The notes under the pieces were generated by a model. It saw only the letters and a list, made by a program, of their open reading frames with translations, did not search any database and was not told where the DNA came from. From the NCBI GenBank assembly GCA_015680685.1, contig MNCI01027262.1, forward strand, positions 170,338 to 234,337: a DNA stretch of 64,000 bases, written 5' to 3'. The position numbers and the translations under genes are program-made. The DNA comes from Gnetum montanum. Its lineage: Eukaryota > Streptophyta > Gnetopsida > Gnetales > Gnetaceae. Positions 10,651 through 21,826 of this stretch are shown piece after piece; positions within the stretch are counted from its first letter, which is position 1; every line of letters begins with the position of its first letter.

Positions 10651-12012
10651 TCCGATGAGGTTGTGGATTCTGACATAGACAATTATGGTGGATGTGAGAT
10701 TTGCCAATATGACCATCCTAAGGGATGTTGTCCAATCATCTCACATCTACAAGAGTTTGGGGTGTATGCACTTAACCCGAGACTTAACAGATGACAAGCA
10801 CCCTGGAGGTTACCTTATCCCCAAGGTAACCCAAGACAATTCCACCAACCATTAATGTACGATCCAAGTGGAACTCCAACACAACCCATTGGGTAGCACT
10901 AGCAGTGGCAACACCCACAGTCGTGGGGAATGCCACCACCTAGACAACAATACCCTTATCAACAACCTAATCCTTATGGCTATTACGTGCAGCAACCAAT
11001 TTCTCCAAGTGACTCTATGGGTCACACAACTCCACAACATCACTACCAAGTTTAGGAGTATTTTAGGACTCCTTCTCCTTTGGGAGACACTCCATACCCA
11101 CACCATCCTCCAAATCCATCTGCCACTCTTCTGTTGTTAGTTCCACAACCACTTACTTTAACAATGCAAGGGGAACTCCCCACTCAATTGTAGCAATGTA
11201 ATGCTATGAGAGCTGTAAACATTCAACCCGCTACTAGTTCTGACAACCACAAAAAGAGAAGATCCTTCTTTAGAACCAAAAGCCTAGAAAAGCTCTCACA
11301 ACCACAAGTGGTTGAGTCTATGCACGTACCTCTAACACATGAAGCTTCAGAGCCACCTTTAATCCAACAACAAAGCTTCGTGTATATGATTATGTTAACA
11401 CATACTGTAACCGATTGGATCAAGGTAGGCCACCTTCCCAGGAAACTATCTAACCTTGGGAGTCCCATAATCTATCTACAAGTCATTAGGAATGAACCTC
11501 ATAAGGCTCTTCTTGACTCAGGTTTTGGAGTCAAGTTAATCTCACAAGAAATGTATCAAGCCTAGAACCTTTCCCAACTCAAGAAGAGCAACATTCAACT
11601 TAAGCTGGTTGACTAGTCCATCACCATTCCCTTTGGATTGGTGGAGGACATCATTACCACTGTATGTGGTCGGTCATACCCAGCCGATTTCCTGGTGATA
11701 GAAGTTAATAGCAACAAAGGAGACTTCCCAATTATAATGGGAATGGCATGGCTAAGCACAATAGATGCATGCCTAGGGATCCACGATCTTTTCTTAGAGA
11801 TATCTAAGGTAAACATTTATGGAAAGATCGAAAATAGGAAGGTTCCATGCATCACATATAGTGACACAGAGGGTGATGACATGGAAGAATGCTCAACATC
11901 TCTTCCATGTAACTGGTGTGCCCAAGAAACACAAATACAAAGGTACTTGTATGTAGCAACCACACAAGTAGTAGACACCCCATGGTTGATAGCTAGTCAA
12001 AAGAGCAACTGA
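10651..12012 (+). pseudogene. B1 Gag zinc knuckle, Pro/Gln-rich linker and aspartic protease
   Basis: In one frame with stops. CEICQYDHPKGCC at 10693-10731 is a C-x2-C-x3-H-x4-C knuckle, the spacing typical of Athila. A Pro/Gln/Tyr-rich linker follows to about 11150. The retropepsin region begins MLTHTVTDWIKVGHLPRKL and has LLDSGFGVKLIS near 11509, the active-site Asp motif, then VEDIITTVCGRSYPADFLVI and IIMGMAWLSTIDA, the flap and the second hydrophobic-Gly element. In autonomous relatives RT follows about 500 bases on; here the frame ends and the 3' UTR begins after a deletion junction near 12159. Confidence 0.85.
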
Positions 12013-12149
12013 CCAACATGCATGGAACAAACTAGAGGAACAACTCATGCCCACAATGAGAGCATAGAAACATTGGAATATGGATGTCACCAACTTCCAC
12101 CCCTTAAATTAAAAACATTAATCAAGAGAAGTTGGACACTTCTAAGAAA

Positions 12150-12170
12150 TTCAAACAGGTGCTCATTATT
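12150..12170 (+). other. Deletion junction replacing RT-RNase H-integrase
   Basis: The left side (aagaaattcaaacag) aligns with B2 just before its RT. The right side (gctcattatttcggatctc) aligns with B2 just after integrase, near 31225. About 2.8 kb is absent. Element E shows the same join near 58611. Confidence 0.8.
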
Positions 12171-12255
12171 TCGGATCTCTCCTTTTCCATTTAGTCATGG
12201 GGGAGATGACCATCTATACTAATCATTGGAGGCCCTCAGTTCTTTTAAGTTTTTA

Positions 12256-12506
12256 TTTTACACATTTTTGTTTTACACATTTTTGTCTTACACATTTTTG
12301 TTTTACATGGTTTTGTTTTACATATTTTTGTTTTACACATTTTTGTTTCACACGTTTTTCTTTTACACATTTTTGTCTCACACGTTTTTGTTTTACACAT
12401 TTTTGTCTTACATGTTTTTGTTTTACATATTTGTGTCTGACATATTTTTTTTACACATTTTTGTTCTACATATTTTTGTTTTACACATTTTTTTTACACA
12501 TTTTTG
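12256..12506 (+). repeat. 15-bp minisatellite, about 17 units, in B1 3' UTR
   Basis: Unit consensus TTTTACACATTTTTG. The first 13 units (12256-12450) are in exact 15-bp register, followed by a few units of 13-15 bp. The related stretch has one or two units in B2 and D and about five in E, so it expanded in the B1 line. Long open frames here come from the repeat, not from genes. Confidence 0.93.
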
Positions 12507-14328
12507 TTTTACAAATACCTTTAACTTTTCTTATTTTTTGTTTTACAACATCATTATACTTTTTCATTTTTTGTGTATGTTTGCGTGTGTGTTATCCATC
12601 TTGTAAGTTTGTCACCCAATAAGTGTTCTTCATGATGGTATGAATTGTTTTTCCACTTGATTACTAATGTTTGATTTTTACCTCTAAGTTATGATTTTGA
12701 TACTAAGGTATGTTCTTTTGATATGACAGGCAATGAGTCCACTTCATCCATACATCCACAAGTTTCTATGGTCTCTCTTGGCTTGGAAATGTACAGTCTC
12801 TTTCTAAATAAGAACTCTAACAAATCGATGAATGGGTATTTCTCAAACTATGGAAGGAATCAAGGATTAAAAAGGGTGTGACTTCAAGGGAACTTAATGC
12901 ATTTGTATTGGCCATTCTCTTGGATGCTTGGATGTTTTTTCTTTTTGAGTTTTCTTACCACTTCGACATCACCCAATTATTGAGAAGCTGAGGAAATAAA
13001 AATAACAAGTCTTTGCATGGTGTTGTTCTCATGCATAAATACATAAAACAAAAAAAAAGAGAAAAAAAAGAAAAAGAAAAAAGTGAGAATTCAAAGCACA
13101 CCCCTTAGATAAAATAATCTCTTGGGCTACAAGCACTGGTTATGAAACTAAAATAAACAATTTTCCTCTAACTAAGGCCCTTCTCACTTCCCATTCTCTC
13201 CTCCTTTGTTTTGTTGGAATGGTGGTGGCTCTTTGGAGATGCATTCTTGTTACTTCAAGTGAATGAATTGGTTGAATGAATTAATGCGAAGTCACTAGAT
13301 GTGGTTTGTTTGAGGCTGAACTTGGAATGGGATCTACTAAGTCACATTAATCATGAAACACACAAGGGGCTATACACCACCTTGTTCTTGGGATTCCATT
13401 CTCTTCTCTCCATCCTTCTCTCCATTGTTCACCTCATTATCTGTTGTATCATTAGTGTATATTTTGGTTGACACATTATTTTATTTTAGGTAAATTCTTG
13501 TGGTTAAGACTTTAACTCTTGTTCCAAATGAAATTCCCAAGGCCTATGAACTCTTTGAATGTGGGTTTGTTAGGGCATTAAGGGCATGAGCCTACTTTGG
13601 AGAGGACCTACTGACATTCCTATTTGGTGCACTAGTTAACTTCTTTCCCCTAACATTTTGCAATCTATTTTATTTTGTTCATTTCCATCTTGACATCTAC
13701 TTCATTGATGTTATAGTTGTCTCTTTTTCTCCATATTTTTGGTTCTTTTTCTTTCTCCATTCTATCACTACCAGAGGTTCGCTCTTAGTCATGGGGGTCC
13801 TGACCTAATTTTTTCAATTTTCTCCTAACCCCTACACCTTCAGTAGCCACCACCATTATATCTCTAGATCCGTATCAACCATACCACAACTCAGCCAATG
13901 GACTTATACTAAAACAAGGTATCAATTTCATTATGATTCATTTATCCTTGCTAATATAAGACTGTGTTGTGTGTGTAGATGACAATCATGCAACAATGGA
14001 TTGGATTTGAAGGGAATACTTGGAATGGAGCAATGCTGAAGCAACTATGCAAGCATCAAAGATCAATGGTGCACTTATGGATGGGCAATGAAAGGCGCAA
14101 TCTTGGTGTTGGCAACAACAACACTTCTTTCTCTCTCTCTCTCTTTCTCAACTGCCAACTAAGGCTTGATGTCAAATGTATAAGGTTTTCACCCTTGTTT
14201 TCATGAACACCAGTCTTGTCTTGTCTTGTAATGATGATCTGTTCACATGTCATCCCATTAGTTCAGTTTGAGTCAATAATCCGATACCATCCCAATATTT
14301 TGTAAGGAACTCTAGGATGAGTTTCTAT
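12507..14328 (+). other. B1 long 3' untranslated region
   Basis: No long frame. It aligns block by block with the same region of B2, D and E, including 'gtctttgcatggtgtggttc', 'gggcatgagcctgctttgg' and 'cacaactcagccaatgg'. A polypurine-tract-like TTAGTCATGGGGG occurs at 12191 (just upstream) and 13785. Conservation without coding suggests a cis function or the remains of a lost env-like or third ORF. Confidence 0.7.
13979..14206 (+). CDS. B1 small conserved ORF near the 3' end
   Basis: A 75-residue frame whose ATG follows 'gtgtgtgtag', which resembles an intron acceptor. It contains MGNERRNLGVGNNNTS. Element E has a cognate with MDNERRNLGIGSNKTS, and B2 and D retain degraded versions. No known domain recognised. 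It could be the end of an env-like ORF reached by splicing, or fortuitous coding in conserved RNA. Confidence 0.35.
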   Translation: MTIMQQWIGFEGNTWNGAMLKQLCKHQRSMVHLWMGNERRNLGVGNNNTSFSLSLFLNCQLRLDVKCIRFSPLFS

Positions 14329-14343
14329 TCAGTCATGGGTATA
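14329..14343 (+). other. B1 polypurine tract
   Basis: TTCAGTCATGGGTAT lies directly before the 3' LTR. B2, C and E have TCATGGGGGTA in this position and D has the variant TTGTGGGGGTA, so this copy has lost two Gs. It would prime plus-strand synthesis. Confidence 0.75.
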
Positions 14344-15166
14344 TGATTGGACATGATATCGCATGGGTCATGATATCGCATATGTGATATCATGTCGTCC
14401 CTTGTGATATCATGTACATGATATCGCAATCTGTTGCTAGTTCTATAAATAAGAGGTGGCTCTCCATTGTTTCTCATCCTAGGCTTAGATTGTAGCAAAC
14501 CTTTGGTAGTTTTACCTCTCCAAAGATAAATTAATTTCCATGTGCTTGCAGTAGGAACTCCAAAGTGAACGGATCTTTATTCAAGAAAATATTGTACCTG
14601 AACACAAGTTTGTGTACGGAAATAAAGATGAACTTCTTGGATAAACCTTGTAGTGCATGGAATATGCTAATTAGGACTTTATTTACTATTATTTATTATT
14701 CATCATTTAAATGCTTTATTAGTCATTAAATCTCTCTCAACCCTTCTCTCCTAGTTAAGTGCCTCAGTATGACTGCTTCGAGCACATGCATTACGCTTGG
14801 TAATCCCAGCAACAACTAGCGTATGGTAACCAAGGTTGCATTGGTTTAGGGTGTGAACGGTAAGTGGGAACGGATGCTGATGCTAGGTTAATTAAAGCTT
14901 AGTTAGTTAGTTAGATTTATTTAATTAGTCTCTTCAACCATTCACCTCATTAGCATAGGAGATAAAACATAAAAGACAAAAAAATCATATACCTTAGACT
15001 TACTTAACCATACACCATAACAAATACAAGTTTGGGAAAACAACGAATGATTAACCCCAAGTGTTCCATGAGGCATGTAGGCACTTATTTTGTAGAGTTC
15101 GACCAAATCACATGTGTAATGCTTGTATTCGTATGGTTGAGTGTAGGGGTACCTCGCTACTCATCA
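14344..15166 (+). repeat. B1 3' LTR
   Basis: Starts TGATTGGACATG and ends GCTACTCATCA. TATAAATA at 14444-14451. U3 holds five GATATC sites, one more than the 5' LTR's four GATATC/AATATC sites. TSD AGTAG follows. Confidence 0.93.
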
Positions 15167-15315
15167 AGTAGCATCCTTTGAGCAAGTCATGATCAATGAA
15201 CCTATCCTTACAAATGCATGATTTAGAAAAATTTATTCTAGTAACCCAAAGGGAAACACATATGTCCCTCCTAGTAGAAGAAACCACAATAATACATCTC
15301 AATAGCAAACATAAC

Positions 15316-15930
15316 TTAGATCATCTCTACAAATTTATAATCTTTCTAATCAAAACTAACCTAAGCCCATGAGTGAGATGAAAACTTATGATCTTATAGA
15401 AGATTTGAAAAAAGGTTAAGGCTAACATATTCATGTATGAACTGTTACAGTTTAAAGAATCAAAAGAAGCTATACATCGATTGATCAATGAATATAGAGA
15501 TAAAGGTAAGACTCCTATGAATAAGAAACAAGTTAATTTTGTATATGGAGCTAGAATCCTTGATACAACCATTCTTCACCAAGAGGCCAAGAAGGATTAA
15601 CTTCATTTTCTAACCACTTTATTCATAGTAGAAAAGAACATTCATAATTTCCTAATTGATTCATGAGCTACTATAAATGTAATGCATCTAGAGGTATGTA
15701 AAACTTTAAGAGCCCAAATGATTTCCCAAATAAGAAGTGTTATCCAACTTGATGGATCCAATATCTATGTAGTAGGATCACTTAAAGATATTCAAATTTT
15801 CCTAAAGTAATATGCTAATTTTTCATGTCACATAGACATCTTAGTTGTTGATATGAAACCTACTTATGGTATGTTGCTTTCACATACCTTCAGTGCTCAA
15901 TTTGGGGATTTTCTTTAGATTTGATTTCTT
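15316..15930 (+). pseudogene. Element A aspartic protease (gypsy), continued from 7.7 kb
   Basis: After the B1 TSD, element A resumes with KTYDLIEDLKK and FKESKEAIHRLINEY. The protease NFLIDSxATINVMHLEVCKTL follows at about 15643-15705, where the Gly of the DSG active site is replaced by a stop, then VIQLDGSNIYVVGSLKDI and HIDILVVDMKPTYGMLLS. This is the 'IDSG-S-NVMP...VVDIP..YG(M/L)LL' retropepsin found in a non-Athila group of plant gypsy elements. RT and integrase are not seen after it. Confidence 0.7.
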
Positions 15931-16075
15931 AGAACTCCTTCTTCCAATTAAATGAGGATCTAAACATGTAATAATTCCCAAAGAATCTTTTCATCATCAT
16001 GTCATATCAACTCTTGATGAATCCTATATCATATCTTAATTTTGATCAATATAGGCTAGATGAAATTTAGATGCA

Positions 16076-16363
16076 ATGAATGACTCCTTACTTGACATTA
16101 ACCACCCTTATATCCATACCTATGTCACATCCTATTACCAGACTTATAGAAAACTTTTTAAACTTCATGTTAACACACTACATTTCCACCAAGATGACAA
16201 AAAAGCTTTCCTATTTGATGATCCTTTGGCAATTGGTAAAGACATAGATATTAGTGAAAATATCACTATCCAATCTTTAGATGATAATCCAATTTATAAT
16301 GATGATAATATTTATATCAATCAAAGGGCTTGCTTTTTGGATTTGAATAACTTGAACACATGA
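16076..16363 (+). pseudogene. Element A unassigned downstream frame
   Basis: A 95-residue open frame, acidic and Asn-rich, containing FLFDDPLAIGKDIDI. It lies between the protease and a purine-rich tract, so it is probably a remnant between protease and RNase H of this lineage. I recognise no catalytic motif. Confidence 0.35.
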
Positions 16364-17089
16364 ATACTTAGGATTGATTGTGCCTCATAAAAAAGAGGGT
16401 GAAGTGTTGGAATTATGTTAATTTTGCCTTGGAAATTTCCAAAGCTTACCACCATTCATTTTTTAAATCCCATAATGAATGACATGGCTGAATATGAAGA
16501 TTTAATCTACAGAATAAAGTACACTACTTACTTTGATCTTTCAAAGTTAAAGATTTAACTTATTGTGAATAAAATCTTGCTACATGTCTTACACATTAGA
16601 AGTTAAGCCCCGCATATTTAGCCAAAGTATAAGCCAATGTGTGGCATCAACAAGCAACTTTAAAATTGCCAATTTCTCTTCCAAGCTTTGGATGTTGCCA
16701 CTAGAGCATTAAAACTTCAAAAACTTGGTCAAGATTCTTCCTAACATATAGCATATGATTTCTACATGTTTGGAGAATAGCCTATACATGTTGGAGTTTG
16801 GTTTTGAAGTGTCCATAGGTTGGAGCTTCAAGCCCCACATGCTAGGCCAACATATAAACTAACATGTGGAGCATAAACAACCTTAAATATTGACCAATGT
16901 AGCTTAAACAGACCCTGAATAGGCCCTACACATTGTGTACATGATGCACAATGTCCACACATTGATGTGATAGGTCCTACATGTTGAGAATACAAGTTTT
17001 TATCATTTTTAATTATTTTTAATAGAAAAAGCCACATAGTTTACTACTAGTTCTCACACAATTTTTCTATTTTGCTAGCTTTTTTAATT
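16364..17089. other. Possible element A polypurine tract and 3' LTR start, otherwise non-coding
   Basis: aaaaaagagggtgaag at 16389-16404 is followed by TGTTGGAATTATG, the look of a PPT plus LTR start. No matching 5' copy was found, so this stays a guess. The rest to 17089 has no gene. Confidence 0.35.
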
Positions 17090-17294
17090 ATTTTGATAAT
17101 TTACAACCTATTTTCTCTTTAATTTTTATTATTTTGACACTTTAAAACTTGTTTTCTCTAGCTTTTATTTATTTTGTTAGATTACTGCATGTTTTCTTTA
17201 GCTTTTTGCTAGTTTTGATAGTTTCTAACTTATTTTCTTCAAGTTTTCACTTATTTTGGTAGTTTAAAACTTGTTTTCATTAGATTTTTATTTA
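17090..17294. repeat. About 41-bp imperfect tandem repeat, five units
   Basis: Units start with ATTTTGRYA-like sequence at 17090, 17131, 17171, 17211 and 17253 and share 'acttgttttctctagctttt'. Strongly diverged. Confidence 0.65.
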
Positions 17295-17384
17295 TTTCAA
17301 TCATGAAAACCAAAAATAAAAATAAATATTTTTATTTCACTATTTTCAACTTTGCTCAACTTTATTCGGCCTAGTCTAACCACA

Positions 17385-17940
17385 TTTGACATCATTTGAT
17401 CGCTTTTGGTATCATTTGATGTCATTTTGACATATTTGGTATCATTTGACTCCATTTTGCACCATTATGGCACTATTTACCCTATTTGGTCCTATCTAAT
17501 ACTATTTTGCATCATTTTGGCATCATTTGGTTTCATTTTTCACTATTTTGACTTCATTTGGTCCTATTGGAAACCATTCAACATCATTTTGATGTCATTT
17601 TTCATCATTTTTCATTGTTACAACTTCATTTGATGTCATTTGATATTATTTTAGACCATTATGATCTCATTGGATGTCATTTTCACCATTTTACATCATT
17701 TTGACATCATTTGACCTCATTTTACCACATTTTGATAAGATTTTCCATCACTTGACAATGTTTCAAATTGTTTTACCCTCATTTTATGTCATTTGGTATC
17801 ACTTGGGCTTCATTTGGTGACATTTGACATCATTTTTACATTTTGTTGACCTTATTGACCATTATTTAACTCTATCATGCATTATTTGGCACTATTGGTC
17901 TCTCATTTTACCTTACTCCAAGTTGGGCAACCTTTCCTAG
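17385..17940. repeat. Degenerate 10-11 bp repeat with phased ATTT
   Basis: For about 550 bases the word ATTT (or ATTA/ATCT) recurs nearly every 10-11 bases, in units such as CATTTTGACAT and CATTTGGTATC. Individual units are diverged but the spacing is held. A frame of 75 residues at 17406 is a by-product. Helically phased A/T runs are the classic arrangement of curved DNA. Confidence 0.65.
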
Positions 17941-18344
17941 GCCTCACTTTATCTTGTTTTATATTGTTTCACTTTATTTTGACATTGTTGTACTCCATGG
18001 TGCTCTATTACTATATCATTTTACATTATTTCAACATTATTTAACAATTTTATCATGCAAATGCTACTTGATGTGCTTATGTTGACATGTAGTATTAAGA
18101 TAAAATGATGAGGAAGTAATTTAAGTAGCCTTGGAGCCTAAGTATGTCCTTCTTATGATGTCGGTTGATCAAATGACCTTAACCATGTAGCCTTAACACC
18201 ATGGGATGGCCCAATTATCCTTGACCTTGAGACCAAAAACATCATAAAAGGATTCCTTAGTCAAATTCTCCATTTCAAATCATAATAGTGAGGAGAAAAC
18301 CTTAAAACTAGGTTCCTCATTGAAACCTTAGATTACTCAAAATG

Positions 18345-19218
18345 TGATGAGTCATGTTTTCTTGGGTTTGGTTGACAAGGCCTTAATGATGCAACCCCAT
18401 CAATGTGGGATTTGATGCATTGACATGGCCTCATAAATGCAACATCTATTTTTGCCTATAAATATGTGATTACTCATCATGTTTATGACATCTTTTGTCA
18501 TAGTTGTAGTGGAGCTCTTGCAGTTTTATCATTTGAAAGTTAGGATATTCTTCTAAGTGCTTGAAGTAGGAGTCAAAGAGTGCATGAATCTTTATTCAAG
18601 CATTGTTGTACCTAAGCATGGCAATGTGTGTGATAATAAAGATGAGCTTTTTGATAAACCTTGCAACATTTTGAAATAGATTGATTATTTATTTATAAAT
18701 TTAATGTTTTATGCAATTTCCTTTAATGCTTTAAGTAATTAAGCTAAATTAAGCTAGAGTAAATAGTGACTAACTAAGCACATAAGTACGACCACTTCAA
18801 GCATACACTTGGCACTTGGTAATTCCAATAACACTTAACATTTGATAACCTAATAGTGTCAAACAAATTTAGGATGTGTACAACAAATAAGAATGAATGC
18901 TTATGTTAGGATTAGTTAGGTGTAGCTAGTCAGAGTAAATTAGCAATTTAATTATTTTATTTTATTAATCATTCTTTATCCTTAAGCAACTTAAAATACA
19001 AAACATAAAAAATGATAAAAATCATATGTCTGAGTTGCACTTAACCATACCTTTGCATTTCACAAGTGCAATTGGAAAAACAATGATTGTAATAGTTAGT
19101 TTCACTTCCTAGAGACCAATGTACTTAGAAGGTTGTAAGGCCACAGAATTTCACTAAATTATGTGTGAATGCTTAGTGATTCATATGGTTAGGTGTAGGG
19201 TCTACTCATCACTCATCA
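18345..19218 (+). repeat. C 5' LTR
   Basis: Starts TGATGAGTCATG and ends CACTCATCA. TATAAATA at 18457-18464. U3 has repeated TTGATGxx/CATTGA words instead of the GATATC array, so C is a separate LTR subfamily. Confidence 0.92.
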
Positions 19219-19219
19219 T

Positions 19220-19237
19220 TGGCACCATTACTATGGA
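19220..19237 (+). other. C primer-binding site (tRNA-Asp type)
   Basis: TGGCACCATTACTATGGA after the LTR end. It keeps the tRNA-Asp pattern with transitions. Confidence 0.8.
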
Positions 19238-19379
19238 CTAGTAGTGTGATACGTGCACTATTTAGGACTTACTGAATATTATTTAAGATCATTAAAATGA
19301 ATCCTAAGGTCACAATCATTATAAAAATTATTTAATTATAATTATAACTTAAACACACTAAATTTTTCTCTAATCCAAA

Positions 19380-21170
19380 ATGGCTTCTTCTCACAAGCAT
19401 GATGATTCAAAGCAACCAATGCCCCAAGAATTCAAAATGATGTACACTCATCTAGATGAGTTTTTACTTGATTTTACCTTTATCTTGCATCAAGATGAGT
19501 AGTTGTGATGGAAAGATATGGAAGGCAACATTGTGTTGCCTCTTGATCAATCTATTCCTAGAATGCTATTTCAAATGTTTAAGAGGTTGGGCATCTAGGA
19601 CCTCCATGATGAATACGTTGTGTAGGACCATGACTATTAGGACTACTATCACACAGAAACATAATGCATGAGATCAACACCAGGAGAAGCACCATGAAGC
19701 TATAGAAGGAAAACAATTTACCAACCCCTTATTCCTACTAAACCAAAATGACAATGAGGATCCTCCCTCTAGGGGTTCTTAACATGAAGATTATCCACCC
19801 CTTAACATTGATGATGGGGCCTTGAACCTAAATTTGTAGCCCACTATAAAAATTCTAGGTTTAGCTAAAGGAAATAGTTAAGTTAGGGGCTTGGGCAAGC
19901 ATCATGATGATGGAAAACTTGATGATCATGGTCATGAAAAGTAGAGAGGAGGTGGTTGATACCATTGTGGTCATAGTCCTCCTTTCTCTTTGTCCTCTTC
20001 ATCTGCATCTTCTTCTTCCTTCTCTAAATCTGATCAAAATCACAGGGGATGAAATCATGATGAAAGTTAATGGAAAGATAATGATTGTAGGCCCTACCAT
20101 TGTCAAAGGGGTAGCAAGGTACATCATAGGCATCATCAAAATCATGACAATGATGAGCCCTTGCTAGTAACTTGAAGCATGTTGAACATCGTAGAGGTAG
20201 TTAGGATCTCAACCAGGCATATGAAAGATAGTAAAATCAAGTGATTGGATATGAACAATATTCCAAGATTTGAGGGGGAATATAAATTAGATCCATAGAT
20301 TCATATTTAAGCCTTTCATAATGTTTTTGCCTTGCAAAACATAGAAAAAAACTAGCACAAACTTATGCTATTCCCTAGGATACTCATGAAAGAAGAAGAA
20401 AGTTGGTACCACACCTTACAACTAGAATCAATTCACAAATGAAGTACAATGCTTGAGCTATTCAATGATAAATATCAAATGTACTCTAGAGTTTCTAATT
20501 TGAAAAAGAAAATCCAATGTTGGTGACAAGAAACACATAAACCCTTGGATGTAGCCATGGATAGGTGTTATTCCTTTTTGCATAGATGTCCTAACCATAG
20601 TTATTCTCAACAGGATCAACTTCTCCATATCATAGATGGACTTCGATCCAAAATGAGGAGAACTCTTGGGATCTACACCTAAAGGAGACTATCAAAACTA
20701 AAATTCCATCAAATTCACAGGTTGATTGAGTAGGCTGCAAAAGAAAAAGTTGAGCTAAGAAAATGGAAAAGTATTGAGTATATCAAGGATCCTTCCATTA
20801 GAAAAAGGAAGGTTCAATTCTATGATAGTGAAGGGGAAGCACCACTATGAGTTGGTGTAGCAAAAAACCTTACCAATTCAAAAATCTATATCTAAAATTT
20901 TGGCTAAGGTTGACAAAATTTGTGAATCTTTGAATGAAAAATTTCAAACTACTCTAAAAATTGAAAAAAATATCCAAAGAACAAGGTAGTGATCATGACC
21001 CTAGTAGAAGGAAAGAAGTTGAATGTACCTATTAAAGGGTAAGGGCAAGGTTGTAGTAGTAGAAGAGGTTGTAAAGTCAGAATCAAATGACAATGGTGGG
21101 AGTGACATTTGCCAATATGAACATCATAAGGGATGTTACCCTGTTGTGTCACAATTACAGGAATCTTGAG
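19380..21170 (+). pseudogene. C gag (Athila-like)
   Basis: Opens MASSHKHDDSKQPMPQEF at ATG 19380. Core motifs ILMKEEESWYHTLQLESI, STMLELFNDKYQMYS and LHIIDGLRSKMRRTLGIYT (20.38-20.69 kb) match B1 and D gag. The zinc knuckle at 21101-21139 reads SDICQYEHHKGCY, so the first Cys is Ser and the final Cys is Tyr or displaced. Stops are dense, more than in D, which fits C being older. Confidence 0.8.
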
Positions 21171-21826
21171 TGTATGCTCTAAATCCTAGACTAACATAAA
21201 GGAAAACACCAAGAAGGTTGCCTTATCCTCAAGGCAACCCAGGGTAATTTCACCAATAACAATAGGCTTATTATTCAAGTGGAGTTCCACCACAATCGTT
21301 TAAGTAGTATCAATAGTGGAAACACCCACAATTGTGGGGGATGCCAACACCAAGGCAGCAATACCCTTACAAGCCACTAGGTCCATATAGGTATTATGTT
21401 CAGCAACCAATGTCTCTATGTGACTCTTTTAGTCACACTACTTTTTAGCATCACTACTACCCTCTAGAGTATTACGGAACTCATTTTCCATCTACTAGAG
21501 GAAAAACCCCATATCCCTATCACCATCCTCATCCTTCAACACATGCTCCTCCACCCTCAATCTAGTTCCCACTTTCGCCATCCATGTAGGGTGAAATTCC
21601 TATGTAGCCACAGCAACATAATGCTACCATGGTCATTAGCTTACAACCAACTCCTGAGCCAAGTGGTTCAAAACTTAGATTCTAGAAAAGATTATTCTTC
21701 CAAACAAATAGCCCTACTAAGCCCTAACCTACTTATTTGGTTGGTTGCCCTATGTCTCCTTCATCCTCTACATCCATTCCTTTCAAGAGCCCTTCAAACC
21801 AAATGCCTCCCAAGATCTACATAGTC

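Larger units (their letters stand above)
7924..15166 (+). mobile_element. Element B1: non-autonomous Athila-like LTR retrotransposon (gag-protease only)
   Basis: A full-length insertion of 7243 bp: LTRs at 7924-8736 and 14344-15166, and target-site duplication AGTAG at 7919-7923 and 15167-15171. Internal order is PBS, gag, zinc knuckle, protease, then directly a long 3' UTR, with RT, RNase H and integrase missing. The missing segment equals about 2.8 kb of B2 (roughly 28430-31225). Element E carries the same junction, so the deletion was inherited through amplification. The LTR pair is about 90% alike by eye, so the insertion is old. It sits inside element A. Confidence 0.93.

Noticed and set aside
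12197..12622. Long overlapping Phe/Cys/Thr-rich open frames (126 and 141 residues)
   Set aside because: They translate the 15-bp minisatellite; the period is a multiple of three, so all frames stay open. No gene signal.
17406..17633. 75-residue hydrophobic frame resembling membrane segments
   Set aside because: Product of the ATTT-phased low-complexity tract.
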